Assembly: GCA_038496445.1 (NCBI GenBank)
Contig: JALMLS010000097.1
Location: forward strand, 157,762-221,761
Direction: 5' to 3'
Origin: Trichosphaerium sp. ATCC 40318
Lineage: Eukaryota > Discosea > Flabellinia > Trichosidae
Length of the DNA stretch: 64,000 nucleotides
Part shown: positions 33,398 through 47,906 of the stretch, in pieces
Layout of the letters: the number at the start of each line of letters is the position of its first letter
Numbering within the stretch: position 1 is the first letter of the stretch
Program-made: the position numbers and the translations under genes
The notes under the pieces: model-generated
The model's input: only the letters and a program-made list of their open reading frames with translations
Databases searched by the model: none
Told to the model about the DNA's origin: nothing

Positions 33398-36183
33398 CTA
33401 CAGCAAGTGTTGACGTACACCTACATTCATGAGACCTTGTTTGTTTGGATCAAGCTGCACAGCTACGCCAGCATGGCAGACCATCGCTATATTTTTTACA
33501 TCAACACGTGTAATCCAGTTGCGTAAATCTTTGACACGTGCACAAAAAGTTTCCTTTGGTTCAGGCGTAAAATTGGAGTTTGTGTTCTAATCATGTAAAT
33601 CAACGACAACTCTCCATGCACTACTATTAACGCACCGCCACACCTTGAAACCACCAGTGCTCTGGTAGAGAACCCCAATTGAGTGTATCATGTACGAACT
33701 TGGTCTGTAGTACACTTCGAGCAGTTCCCAAATCTTAGCAAGTGATTGCCGTTAGCTTGTTTGTCACTCTTGTTGGTTCGGTACCTGTGCAATGACCCAA
33801 ATGCTCTGCGGCTCTTGCATCCACCTTGAGTAGCGCATGAGATTCTGTCTATTAAAAAGTGCCACGTTCCAGGCACAACGTACCAGGATTGGAATGTTAT
33901 TCGCTTGCGCATACTGCCCAAAAATGCCCAAGCAAGTTGCTAGTGCGCGTTGAAGTGGTGATACTACTATCAATCCAATTTGTAATTTCGCAAAGTGTTG
34001 AGTGGCTCCTTGGCGCACTCTTTCCACTTGTTCCAATCCTACCATCTGATTTAACGACACTGTACACTTCAATTACGTTGGGGTACCCATAGGCGTGAGT
34101 GGCGAGTCGCGGTGCTGGACACCAACGCTAGCGTTTGCATAGGATTGTCCGTGTCGAATGACATAGACTTGTTTCTTTCCAGGGTTGTGCTTGAAGATAC
34201 TGAAGCACAAGCACGTGTACGCAGAAGGCTGCGACGATGTTAATTAACGGGGTCATTTTTGGCCATGTTTATACGCACTTCATAAAGAGTAAAAAATCTA
34301 GGGGTTTGAAGCAGTTCTTCAGCCGTCAGTGGCTGCATCTTCCACAGTTCGTCCCGCCCTGTATCGACTCAGCAAGGCGTTTTTAAGAACTCGGCCTTGG
34401 TGTAAAATACAGCCTCATGCATACCTTTGAGATGAGCGACAGCGCCACGCTTTAATAATGCCATAATGACCTCAGCTTTGCCTGTACAGACCGCATAGTG
34501 AAGTGGTGTTACACCCTGGTGATAGGACAAAGGGTTAAATGCTGAACTGGGTAACAAGTAGGATACCTCATTGTTTTGATGATTGACTGCCGCACCGTGC
34601 TATGTCACTGGTAAGATTCAAGCTAGCTTAAATATACGCATGTACCTCTAGAAGTAGTGTTACCATTTGTACCATACGGCTGCGTATGGCGTAAATGAGC
34701 GCAGTATTTCCCTTTTTGTCTCAAGTTAGAAGCAAACTAAGCATGCCGGTTTGTACCTTCTCATCCTTTTCCATGTCTGCTGCTCTCAGTTTTAAAACCG
34801 CTTTGATTTGCTATGCGAACGAGTGGGTACAATGAGCATTTATATATACTCCAAAACGTACATCAATACTGTTTCTTGAGACTAGTTCAAAAAAGCTGAA
34901 GTTGAGAGGGTGATTGGCGTACATCCCTACGAGTGTTGGTAACTTCTTCAACAGTCCAGCAAATCGGACATCCTCTGATTGACGCCTATCATCGCCGCTG
35001 GTAGGATCTGTCTTGGCGCCTACAACTGTGCATCCTGTAAATGGAGCTGTTGCATAAAACTTGGAGACCAAGAGGGACACCCTTGGCACTTGAAAATCGC
35101 TTGTAACAACAAATACGGTTGTTCGGCCCACCATCATCTTTGATAGTTTATCTCGCAACGTCAACACTTCTTCCACAGTGTTATGTGCTACTGTTTCGAG
35201 GTACAGTATATCTTCTCTGACAATATCATACGCTGCAAAGGGGGAATGAGTGAGTGCACAAGGAATTAATATTTTGAGAGTACAGTTTAACAACATAGTA
35301 ACGGCTTTGTCCGCAACGCACATGCCACCGAACCAACCGCCTTGGATTGTGTGTCAGTAAGCATAAATACTACTCTATCATTTGGTTGCCTGAAACGACG
35401 AGCTTGACCATCCCCCTGTGTGAAGCTGCTTTTTTATGAAATAGCAAGGCGGTTTTAATCACTCTAGATGTCAACAAGCCCGGATCCTTCGATGCCTTTT
35501 TTGTGCATGTGTTAACGCAAAGTACGACTCTTAAGATTGACTAACCGATCCAGCAAGGAGTGCTATGACGCACATGTCGCCTTGCCTCTTAAGTGTGGCA
35601 TCTGTTATTGGTTGCATGTATTTGACGTTCTGTGTGTGTAATGGCGTGCTTGAAAATTGAGTCATGGAAGGAAAGAATTGCAAGGCGGGTGGTTCTAGAT
35701 GACAAGGGATATTATCTCGTTTTAACATGGCAAAGAGACCATATAATTCTTTTTTTCTTGCCATAAACTCAGGTGTGTTGATTGCAAAATTCTGGTACGC
35801 CAGGGTAATGTGGTAGAACTGTTGTGGACTGTATGGCATCCCTGTTGTAAATCTACAATGTTAGAAAGAGACAAGCTAATACAATGCTACCACCTAACGA
35901 GTTCGCCAGCGTCCGCCTAAACGCTTCAAGCTTCGCGACATCATTTCTATGAGGTGACAACATCACTGATACAGAGGTTCCACCTGGCTCCAGGTGTAGG
36001 CTTTCAAATTGCATGGAAACACTGTGGATGGTAAAACAATCGATGAGCAAAGAAACAAATCTTTCTGACGTACCAGGTAGGGTGTGCGCTCTCTACTTCA
36101 AATAGATTCCTGGTTCTGAGGATAACCTGTGCCTCAACCTGCGGATAAGGGGCGTTTATCTGGGTGGGAAGTGTCAATGTCAT
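33398..36183 (-). CDS. Composite protein: 2H-phosphodiesterase-like, DUF218, ankyrin repeats, histidine phosphatase
   Basis: From the N-terminus (MTLTLPTQINAPYPQVEAQV): a 2H-like part with GGTSVSVMLSPHRND and FYHITLAYQN (one clear HxT motif), and PPALQFFPSMTQF, resembling DUF1868; a DUF218 domain with DMCVIALLAGSA, MVKLVVSG, EDILYLETVAHNTVEE, VFVVTSDFQVPRVSLLVSKF and CTVVGAKTD; ankyrin repeats including TPLHYAVCTGKAEVIMALLK; then QVYVIRHGQSYANASVG, DSPLTPMG, VVSPLQRALATCLG and VCHAGVAVQLD, a histidine phosphatase (PGAM-like). An intron after HLK joins GRDELWKMQPLTAEELLQTP, which reads without a stop into the phosphatase, so one gene is favoured over two. If split, the phosphatase would start at 34266 (MAKNDP). 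The substrate is unknown. Confidence 0.65.
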
Positions 36184-37180
36184 CTTAAAATCCCTACAAA
36201 TAATTCTAACATTCGATTTGGTAGCGTACATCTATGTTTTTTGGCCAATTATTCGCATTGCGGACATTGCAGACTACAATCCCAAAAATGGTAACGTGTA
36301 AACTGTCAAGTGGCAAAAACGACATGTGAGAGCCCAGTGATGAGTTTTTGAGGATATGGAGTGCTTTTGCTGGCAATAGAGTTAGTCGCTACTTTATTCA
36401 TTTCTAGCGCTTTACAATTTTACCTAAAGTGGCTTTCCAAGCGCTTGGCGTATGTGAGTGATAATATAAAGGAAGGGATGGCATTAGTAGCGTCCGTACT
36501 TGTTTATGACATAAGATATCGTCGTACACCCAGGAAAGTAGTTAAAACAGCATTGCGCGTTTAATTTCCTTGTGGCTATCCAATTAATTGCCATTGTGCC
36601 TTTACACCGTTCTCTGTAAAACTTGACTACACGCGTTGTGTAGGCGTCATTTTTGTAAAGTTAATTTTGATTCAACAAAGCTACAAGTCAACCTTACATA
36701 AATATTGTCAACAAGAATTCTTGGGCTAAATAAATCGACGAAATAAAGGTGGTCGTGGTCCGTCCTCGCCTTAGCCGTCCACAACAATTTACATGCGACA
36801 GGATTAAGAGAAGAGAAAAGTTTTGTAATTTTCATTAGGACACGAATTTTACGCGCGTGCTTCTATTTTGATAGCAGCTACATAAACTTCTGATAGCCGA
36901 GTTTGTTGTGTTCCACCAGTTGCGTGACATTTGGTCACTCACTTTTTGTTATGTTCATGCACCATATTTGGTCCCGAACTACAGGCTGATTAACAGAACG
37001 ACCGCAAAAATGGAATGTCATTAGTCTTTTTAGTCCATAATCCAGGGCAACTCCCATGCTTTGAGCAAAAACCAAGTGTGACTCGGACCACAGGAAGGGT
37101 GATTCGGACAAATAGAGGATAAATAAGTACGGGATTTTCCTTATCTTTTACCACTCAATTCAACTTGCAATCACCTAACA
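36184..37180. other. Intergenic, divergent promoter region of about 1 kb
   Basis: Separates the composite phosphatase (-) from the secreted-protein gene (+). A TATA-like ataaata at about 37118-37125 lies 55-60 bp before the secreted-protein ATG. An open + frame at 36361-36564 starts hydrophobic then basic but has no homology I recognise and is not called. One of the longest gene-free gaps in this window outside the transposon island. Confidence 0.4.
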
Positions 37181-37675
37181 ATGCAACAACTCGTAATCTT
37201 TTGCGTTATCTCACTAGCCATTGGAACGCTCGCAGCAGATATTCCACAAGGCAATTACTGCTTCCTTGGTGGTGCGCTTGAAATAAAGTTTAGCAATGCC
37301 ACAACTATCGGCGTGTATACGGCAGGGGATCCCCAATGCATAGGAATAGCGGTACACGAAAAAGCAATTTGAGAAAAATGTATCACAATACTAACAGCGG
37401 TATAGGTTACGTACACACCACGTGATTCACCGTATACAATAACTATACCTAAACAACAATTGCCTGACGGATGCGAAACGGTTCCAGGTCAAAATGGTTC
37501 TTTAATGTTTGACCCACAAAGAAATGCCCTTACTGTAGGAGAATTTTATTTTAACCAATGCAACATGGCCAAAGCAATTCAACAAAAAAAACGTAACGGT
37601 TTAAGAGATTTCGTTCAAAACTTGGCGTCAATTGCACTTTGCTCAAAAGGCTATAACCAAGTCAACAGCTTGTAA
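37181..37675 (+). CDS. Small secreted protein with conserved-looking cysteines
   Basis: About 145 residues from two exons (intron starting after GIA, gtacacga to ggtatag). A clear signal peptide, MQQLVIFCVISLAIGTLAAD, precedes a mature part with cysteines in NYCFLG, DPQCIG, DGCETV, QCNMA and ALCSKGY, and one N-glycosylation site (NAT). Mature length and Cys content resemble small secreted proteins or effector candidates, but no family is recognised. Ends VNSL. The stop is 18 bp from the PEX6 stop on the other strand, so the transcripts must overlap at their 3' ends. Confidence 0.75.
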
Positions 37676-37693
37676 ATAAAATTTACACCTCAT

Positions 37694-41566
<3,873 letters not shown>

Positions 41567-41988
41567 GACCTATTGCAGTTGGCATTTGTTCATTTCCCAG
41601 TGCTAGAAGGCTTAAGCACCGAATCACTTTGACTTAGTCATTCCATCTGAGGATGTCACATTCCGCTTGGGAAGAAACTCAAGCCTTATGACAAGACTGT
41701 AAATTAAAACTGATCATTCTTCACGTTACATTCCAAGCTCGCCGGTTTCCCGACAATGTATTCATTGAAAATAGCAAGAAACCACAGAGAGGAAATTAAG
41801 AGCTTCAACTTTTTTGTACAAGGAACATGTTAATACTATTTACAAGCTGCAGCCTCGCGTCTCAGTGTCATTAAAATCATGCGGTCGCGATCAAGACAAG
41901 CGAGCGTCACCAAAATAAGTTAGCCAGCACGACGGCTCTATGAACGCAAAAAAAAAAGCGTTGATCAATTAAAACAGAGCCCAGATTA
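41567..41988. other. Intergenic, no gene seen
   Basis: Between the PEX6 start and LTV1 stop, both minus strand. Contains no convincing ORF or repeat. Confidence 0.35.
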
Positions 41989-43592
41989 TTATAGATGGTA
42001 TCGTGCGCCTTGGTATTGATTGGCTTGAGCTGTTGCAAGCTTTTTCTTCTCGGCTTTGAAAAGAACCTTTGTTTCTTTCTTTCGGATGCGGCTAGCCTAT
42101 GCAAAGTATGAGGCCACAATATTTTTGTGGATGGGAAAAGTTGTACCTTTCGTTGTTCTTTAACAAGGCGTTTACGTGCTCGCTTCTCCTCTGGTGTCTC
42201 ATTTCGTGAACGTGTTGGCGGTTGCTTCTTGGCAGCAGGCTTTGCTTGCCTTTGTTTTTGAGAACTGGTACGTGGCATTGCGTTCTGAAGTGTAACAATT
42301 AGATCAAGCACACAAAACGCCACGTGAGCCTAGAGAAAAACCAGCCATACCTTTTTGGAGAGCGTAATTCTTTTAAAGCCTGGTTCGGTAAGAACTCCAG
42401 GATGATTGTCGAGGTTCGAGTATGTGGATAGTACAGACTGTGCATCCCATGTGTCTGTTCTATGCTGTATGTAGATTGTGTCTAGCTTCTCTGCGAGTTC
42501 CTCAGCATTATCTTCTTCTCCAGATGATACTGTCTCATCGTCATCCTCTATTTCCTCTTCCTTTTTGGCAGCTTCATCAGCGGCGTCTTCTTCTTCTTGA
42601 GAGTTTTCAGACGACGGTGTGTCCAATTCAAGTTTCTTTTGATCTTCAATAAACGCGTCCAGAGCGGATTCAAAAGCATTCGTTACATCCTCTGTTTCTT
42701 CTACCTCAGGAGGATCATAGAGTTGCTCGTCCAAGTCATCAAATTGTTGCATTTTCTATGGAGGGGATTGTCAACAAGTCATGTGTGTGATTGCCAAAAC
42801 GACGTACGACTTCAAGGCGCTGGTCATGTAACGTTAACGTTTCTGGAGTTGGCCTGGAATAGTCCACTTGTTTTGGTGCAGCTGGTTCCATACCTTCAGC
42901 ATAGTCGCCTCTCGCTTCTGCCACAAAAGCATCATTCAATCCACCAAACTCGCCTAAGGTTTCCGGGTTTGAATAGTCAGCGTTCAACGCATCCAAAATG
43001 TCCCTGTCAATAAACATTTCTTGATCTACACAGCAGTAATAAGCATTGTGGGCATTTAGCTCAGTGCAATAGCGGCGTATACAGTTCGTTTACAAGCTTT
43101 TTTGCAAACAATAAAAGGTACAATTCATAGTTTTTACGCTAAAAGCCATCAAACGTACCGCGCCAATGTGAAGGAACGCCTTCGGTGATAACTGGTTGAG
43201 AAATAAGGCTAGGGTCAATTTCAACCAATGGACTCTCAGCGGGTAGTTGCTTTCCCTTTTGGACGCGTTAAAATGGCGTAAAAGCGAATTACAGCAAATT
43301 ACATACATTTGCGTCAATGAAAACGCCGTGACTGCTCTCCCCGATTGGCTTTAAGTGTTGTTCGTAGTCATACCAGTCGTCATAGCGCTAACGGTAGAGT
43401 GTGAAAAGGGAAAAAAACATGAAAAGCGCTTACATTGGCTGTTTGAGAGTCTGCTGGAACCAATACATTGTCTGGTACGCCTTGTTCGTTTTTTAAAGGA
43501 TCAGTATTGCCTCTAGGCATCACATGGAATGTAACTGCATTTTTTTTGTTAATCCACCCTTTTTTGCCTGTCTTCTTCCTGTGGCTTGACAT
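41989..43592 (-). CDS. LTV1: Ribosome biogenesis and nuclear export factor LTV1
   Basis: Chaperones 40S subunit assembly and export. MSSHRKKTGKKGWINKKNAV and TFHVMPRGNTDP match the LTV1 N-terminus, followed by YDDWYDYEQHLKPIGESSHG. The middle has an aspartate-rich part (DALNADYSNPET), then QQFDDLDEQLYDPPEVEET and a long Glu/Asp-rich region around EEEIEDDDETVSSGEEDNAE. The tail is highly basic (RSRNETPEEKRARKRLVKEQ, RIRKKETKVLFKAEEKK). The order is typical. Five or more introns. Head to head with the RGG-protein gene at 93 bp. Confidence 0.88.
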
Positions 43593-43685
43593 TTTGTAAT
43601 TTAGATAATAAGATTTGTAGTGACCAAACGCACAAAAAAGTAAATCTAATTTTCAAGCACTCACACACTTGCTACTCGCGTACTG
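43593..43685. promoter_or_regulatory. Very short divergent promoter, LTV1 and RGG protein
   Basis: Only 93 bp between start codons, the tightest divergent gap in this window apart from the uncertain one upstream of SepSecS. A-rich on +, no defined box. Shared control of the two RNA-related genes is inferred. Confidence 0.4.
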
Positions 43686-44799
43686 ATGCATAGTGATAGA
43701 AACGGACGGTACCAATTAGCGTAATACGCACTTATCCTTGACATGGACGTTTAGAGACAACGGACGGAGGCCTTATAGGTCAGAGAGGGATTCGAGAGGC
43801 TCTACGCGTTCTGGTACTGTTGTAAAAATTTGTATTTGTTTTAACACGCGCTGTAGATCGCAGGGATGATAGAAGAAATGACACAAGGTCTAATGGACGT
43901 CACAGTCCTCCTAGGTTAGAAACATTTCTACTTGTAACGTTAACGCGTTTTAGACGCTCAGGACCTATAAGAGACAGAGGCGATAACTCGAGGTCATCAT
44001 ACAGATCAGCTCCATACAACCGTGACGACCGTGACAGAAACAAGAGACGAGGTAACCAATCACAACAAATCAACGCCTCTGACACGTTATCGCAGGAGGT
44101 GATCGTGATTTAAGGCGTGACAATACTAGAGGGCAAAGAGATTTTCGGTCCAGGCCTGACAGGGGCTTCCGCGCTCGTCGTGATAACAGAGATTCCGCGC
44201 GGTACAAAACATCTGTCTACTTGGCGTCTAACTTACATTGCACAGGCGAGGAGGTAGAGGCAGAGACGGACAGCGCGTATTATACAATGAGGCACTAATC
44301 TATCCCTTTATTACAAACTGATTGGTTGTCGCTCACATTTGTTGTTAGCATGATGATAGGGATGGTCCACAAGGTAGACGGCCACAGCATAATGATCGCT
44401 ATAGAGGACAGAAGCGAGGGTTTAGAGGAGGGGATAGGTTCGTATTGTCATGACGCGGTTTGCATCAAACTGAGCATGTAACATAGGTACAGAATGGCTC
44501 CAGGTCGGCTTAGAGATGGTCAAGACGCATCTTGGGGCCACGACAAATTTGATGGCATTGGCACCAACACAGGACCTCCGCAATCACGTCGAAAAAAACA
44601 ACCACAATACAGCAAACTAACACAAATGTTGCTATCTTCTCAGGACATTCCAATGGATGACCAAGAACCCACGGATACACAAGAGACAGACACAACCAAA
44701 GACACAGACAATGAACAGACCGAAAAACAGTCGAAATCTACAGAAGCTGCCGAAGTAGAAAATGAGGGAGGTGACGATACAACACAAACTGGAGAGTAG
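43686..44799 (+). CDS. RGG/RD-rich RNA-associated protein with WGHDKF motif
   Basis: Low-complexity protein of roughly 270 residues. Exons carry repeated Arg/Asp/Gly/Ser segments: DNGRRPYRSERDSRGS, DRRDDRRNDTRSNGRH, YRSAPYNRDDRDRNKRR, then RGGRGRDGQR and QKRGFRGGDR. The C-terminal part has RLRDGQDASWGHDKFDGIG, then RRKKQPQYSKLTQMLLSS and an acidic Thr/Glu-rich tail (DTQETDTTKDTDNEQTEKQ). A W-x-HDxF motif after RGG regions occurs in several mRNA-binding and export-linked proteins, but I cannot name the family. At least seven small exons. Likely nuclear and RNA-binding; this is inferred from composition. Confidence 0.65.
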
Positions 44800-45020
44800 C
44801 TAGCTCCATTAAAACTTGCAATATATGCGTTTTCTTTTTATACAGCAACGCCTTGTTTTTTTTGGGGTTGGCGGAGGTGTGTTGGCTGTAACAAAATTAA
44901 AGTAAATAGAACCCCTTTCTAAATTACAATTGTTTCTTTTATTTCAAAATGTTACAGGTAGGATGGCGCCATAAGAACTCGGCAAGTATCTAGATATGAC
45001 AATTAGTATCATTTATCATT
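44800..45020. other. Convergent 3' region
   Basis: 3' ends of the RGG gene (+) and the repeat-nuclease gene (-). T-rich; nothing else seen. Confidence 0.3.
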
Positions 45021-46971
45021 TCATTTGCAGAAATCCATGTTTGTCCGCACCTGTCTCGTGACTCAATTGTGGCGGTTTCCAAGAAAGGAGCGGTTGTACA
45101 CCACGTGGAACGTTAATTGGGACAGTAGGTACAAAATACTTTATTGTGGCTGCAAGCGTAGCAACGTCACCTTTCCACCTGTTTGTGACAAGGGTTAGAT
45201 CAACTTCAAAAAAAAGATTTATGCTGTTCAGTGTACCAATAAGGAATCTGCACTAGCAGAATACCAGCATCGCTGCACACTTGCGATTTCTCGCTCTCAG
45301 TGTACCTTGATAGGGGTAGCGGGTGGCTACGAATATTATCGTGGTAGTGTTGCTCTCCTACAACCATTAAAGTCACTGCAATTCACAGAGTAAACAATGG
45401 CTAAAGTACCTTGATACTCAACGGCCAGTGCTAATTCAGGAATGAACACATCAACAGTCATGTTCGCCATTGTTTTGGTCGAGAATCTTGCGCCAACTTG
45501 ATGCTCTTCTTGTATAGAGTATGTGGGCAATAGTTGCTTTATGCCCAGTACTAGCCACCTGGAAGAAGTTACTAAAATCTACTAGAGCTTTTTGAAGAGC
45601 AAAGAATAAACAAACCTTTGTTCAGCTCGTTTGCTCTTTAGGTAAAAGTTGTTCCACTTCCAGTTGAATGTCGGATCAAGCAACTGAAGCGCTTGGGGGA
45701 AGTAATTGAGCAATCCACTACCACCCATATCCACAATCTGCTTTTTAGATACACGATACCAACCTTGATGTTCTCGTATTTGCAAGTGGTCTGTTGCTCT
45801 TTGCAAGAATTGTAGTTTGTTGATGTCTCTCTTCCAGAATCCGTACTCGACACGAACAGGTCTAGGTGGAAACCCCCACTTGTGCTCAGGGTACACTGTT
45901 TCAAGTAGAGTAGCGACTGAGTATTTATACCTTGAAGGAGTGAGCCAGTAATCCAAAACAATCACAATCGTACACCGCCACTATCCCTGCACATCCCTTA
46001 AGCGACAGCGTCTTGGCTGTAATGTTTCGCCAGTCATCCAATATCTTGATGTTATGTTCGCTTGCAAATATTTCCATACGTGCACGCTGGTTGTCTCGGT
46101 ATTCCCAGTACTTCATAGGGGCCGTTCTAGAAAACCATGATTACTGTCAATAAAGCAAACGAATAACAAAAAACATTTCACGCACTTGAACTGCCAATCC
46201 ACCCATTTATATTCTGGGTACACAAAGTGTAACACCTTGCTAACGGACCCTAAGAACCTTAAAAGTACTGGTGAGTTAACGGCTGGACAAAACCATGGGT
46301 TTCCCCTGTGTCTATATTTTAGAACTTACCGTTGAAGCATCCCAGCTGCACCAACTTCAAAAAAGTCCTTACTGCTTACATTGTACCAATCATCCATGTG
46401 TTTCACTCCTAGTTCACGTGCGTATTTGCCAAAAGCACGCTTTTGATTTATGACTTGGTCCCAAAAGCCCATTGGCACCTTGCTACCCCACAAGTTCAAT
46501 CAGTTTTTTTTTGAAAACATCAATTGCAAATACTCGAAATATCTCCTACCTGAACCTCCATGTCGCGAATTTGTATTTTGGATAGATCACATTCAAGGCA
46601 GCCGATATTGAACCTCGGAATCTTATGTTCTGTTAGCTCGTTTTTTGACACGAAAACCTTTTACATAACGTGTGTCACGTTTTGTCTATGATGACATACC
46701 TTGACATTAAAGATGCTCCACCAATATCATGTACATCGCGCCACGTAACAGCGTACCAATCGTCCATTGTAAATATACATAATTCAGGAGCCAATGTATA
46801 CTCAAAATACGCCTCGTACAGGGCTACATTCACCAACGTTGGGCTTGGGCTCATTCGCTTGGCATTCGGTTTTGGAGCCTTGGCTTTCAACTCTAGCATT
46901 AATTTAGATGCGTTGTAGTACATTTTAGTGCCTTTGATGAAGGCGTTATGTTTAACAGCCCATTTTCGCAT
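45021..46971 (-). CDS. Protein of Trp-rich repeats ending in a PD-(D/E)XK-like nuclease domain
   Basis: Five or so repeats of about 65-85 residues share the pattern DDWY-x-V/I-x(6)-GGxxLL followed by YPExxW: FTMDDWYAVTWRDVHDIGGA, HMDDWYNVSSKDFFEVGAAG, FVYPEYKWVDWQFK, ILDDWRNITAKTLSLKGCAG, VYPEHKWGFP, GWYRVSKKQIVDMGGSGLLN. The C-terminal domain reads NMTVDVFIPELALAVEYQG, then GEQHYHDN, RYTESEKSQVCSDAGILLVQ and IPYW. This order (D, then E-x-Q/K, then a helix and IPYW) is that of a restriction-like PD-(D/E)XK fold. The repeats may bind DNA or RNA; this is inference. The family name is not known to me. Several introns. Confidence 0.65.
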
Positions 46972-47135
46972 GTCATGCCTTTTTACTCGTCTAAATACGC
47001 GTAAAGTACGCTATACACGTTAATTAACTATGTATAAACTGTTTCTGTTCAAATAGTATTGATGAAGGCTCTATACTCCTGAAATAGGAAGAAATCGAAG
47101 CTGTAGTGGTAGAGAATGGTGAGTACAGTTTTATT

Positions 47136-47663
47136 TTATGTTTTGGTCAGTTTTTTGGTGCGTGAAAATACTTGAACATGCCACACTCCAGGAACACTTC
47201 TACTTTCTTTACCGTGTCTGCACCACAACAATTCGCAAGTGTCACCAAGCTCCGATTGTAAAATTGCGTCTACAGTCTGTTTTTCTAACGTCGCTGTGGC
47301 CCACAATACATAGTGGCCAATTTCAGGCGAAACGGCGTACGGGAAGTCGTTTTTGGTTAACCGCCACAAAGAGTCTCTATCATTCACCGTGCAACCTTTA
47401 ATACTATGTAGAGATTTCGAACTAGCGTTTAGAATCTTGTCAAGTACAAACGCGTTAATATCATCGTGTGTCTTGCGTAGCTGCTTTATTTGTTCCTTGT
47501 ACGCTGCTGTTACGTCTGGGTGACGCCCAATTTTGGCCATCCAATGATTATCGAGTGCCACTTTTACCTGCTCCCAACTTCGATACTGTTTATTCTTTGT
47601 GTCATTGAAGAACGCTTCCCATTCTTCATCTTTTGCTTTTGGCCTGTGTTGTTGGTATTGCAT
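47136..47663 (-). CDS. DUF3605 family protein
   Basis: Intron-free frame of about 175 residues, MQYQQHRPKAKDEEWEAFF onward. RSWEQVKVALDNHWMAKIG and the block WRLTKNDFPYAVSPEIGHYV with LWCRHGKESRSVPGVWHVQV match the fungal DUF3605 pattern (FPY, then H-x(2)-W, then a closing W/H-V-F). Function is unknown for the family. Ends SRTKKLTKT. Confidence 0.7.
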   Translation of the reverse strand: MQYQQHRPKAKDEEWEAFFNDTKNKQYRSWEQVKVALDNHWMAKIGRHPDVTAAYKEQIKQLRKTHDDINAFVLDKILNASSKSLHSIKGCTVNDRDSLWRLTKNDFPYAVSPEIGHYVLWATATLEKQTVDAILQSELGDTCELLWCRHGKESRSVPGVWHVQVFSRTKKLTKT

Positions 47664-47906
47664 CCTTCAATCTGCTTTGAAAATGTCAACGTGGTCATTT
47701 CTTGTTTTCCAAATATGTCAACGTTTAATCCATTGTGACAACCACGTGGTCAAGTTTTATTTTACAAACAGACAATGACATCAAAAGAACGTCATCGTCA
47801 GCGGATTTACCAAATGGCACATGGAGTTATGTTTCTTTGATACAAACAAGTTTTTTCTCATTTTTTTTTTTTAAAGGTTTCGGTTTTTTTTCTGTTTGGT
47901 TGCCAT

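Noticed and set aside
34266-34268. Separate histidine phosphatase gene starting at this ATG
   Set aside because: The frame is open upstream through GRDELWKMQPLTAEELL into the ankyrin part, so fusion was preferred; kept as an alternative.
36361-36564. Open frame on + starting with a hydrophobic segment
   Set aside because: Short, unsupported by splice sites or family resemblance; sits in a promoter region.
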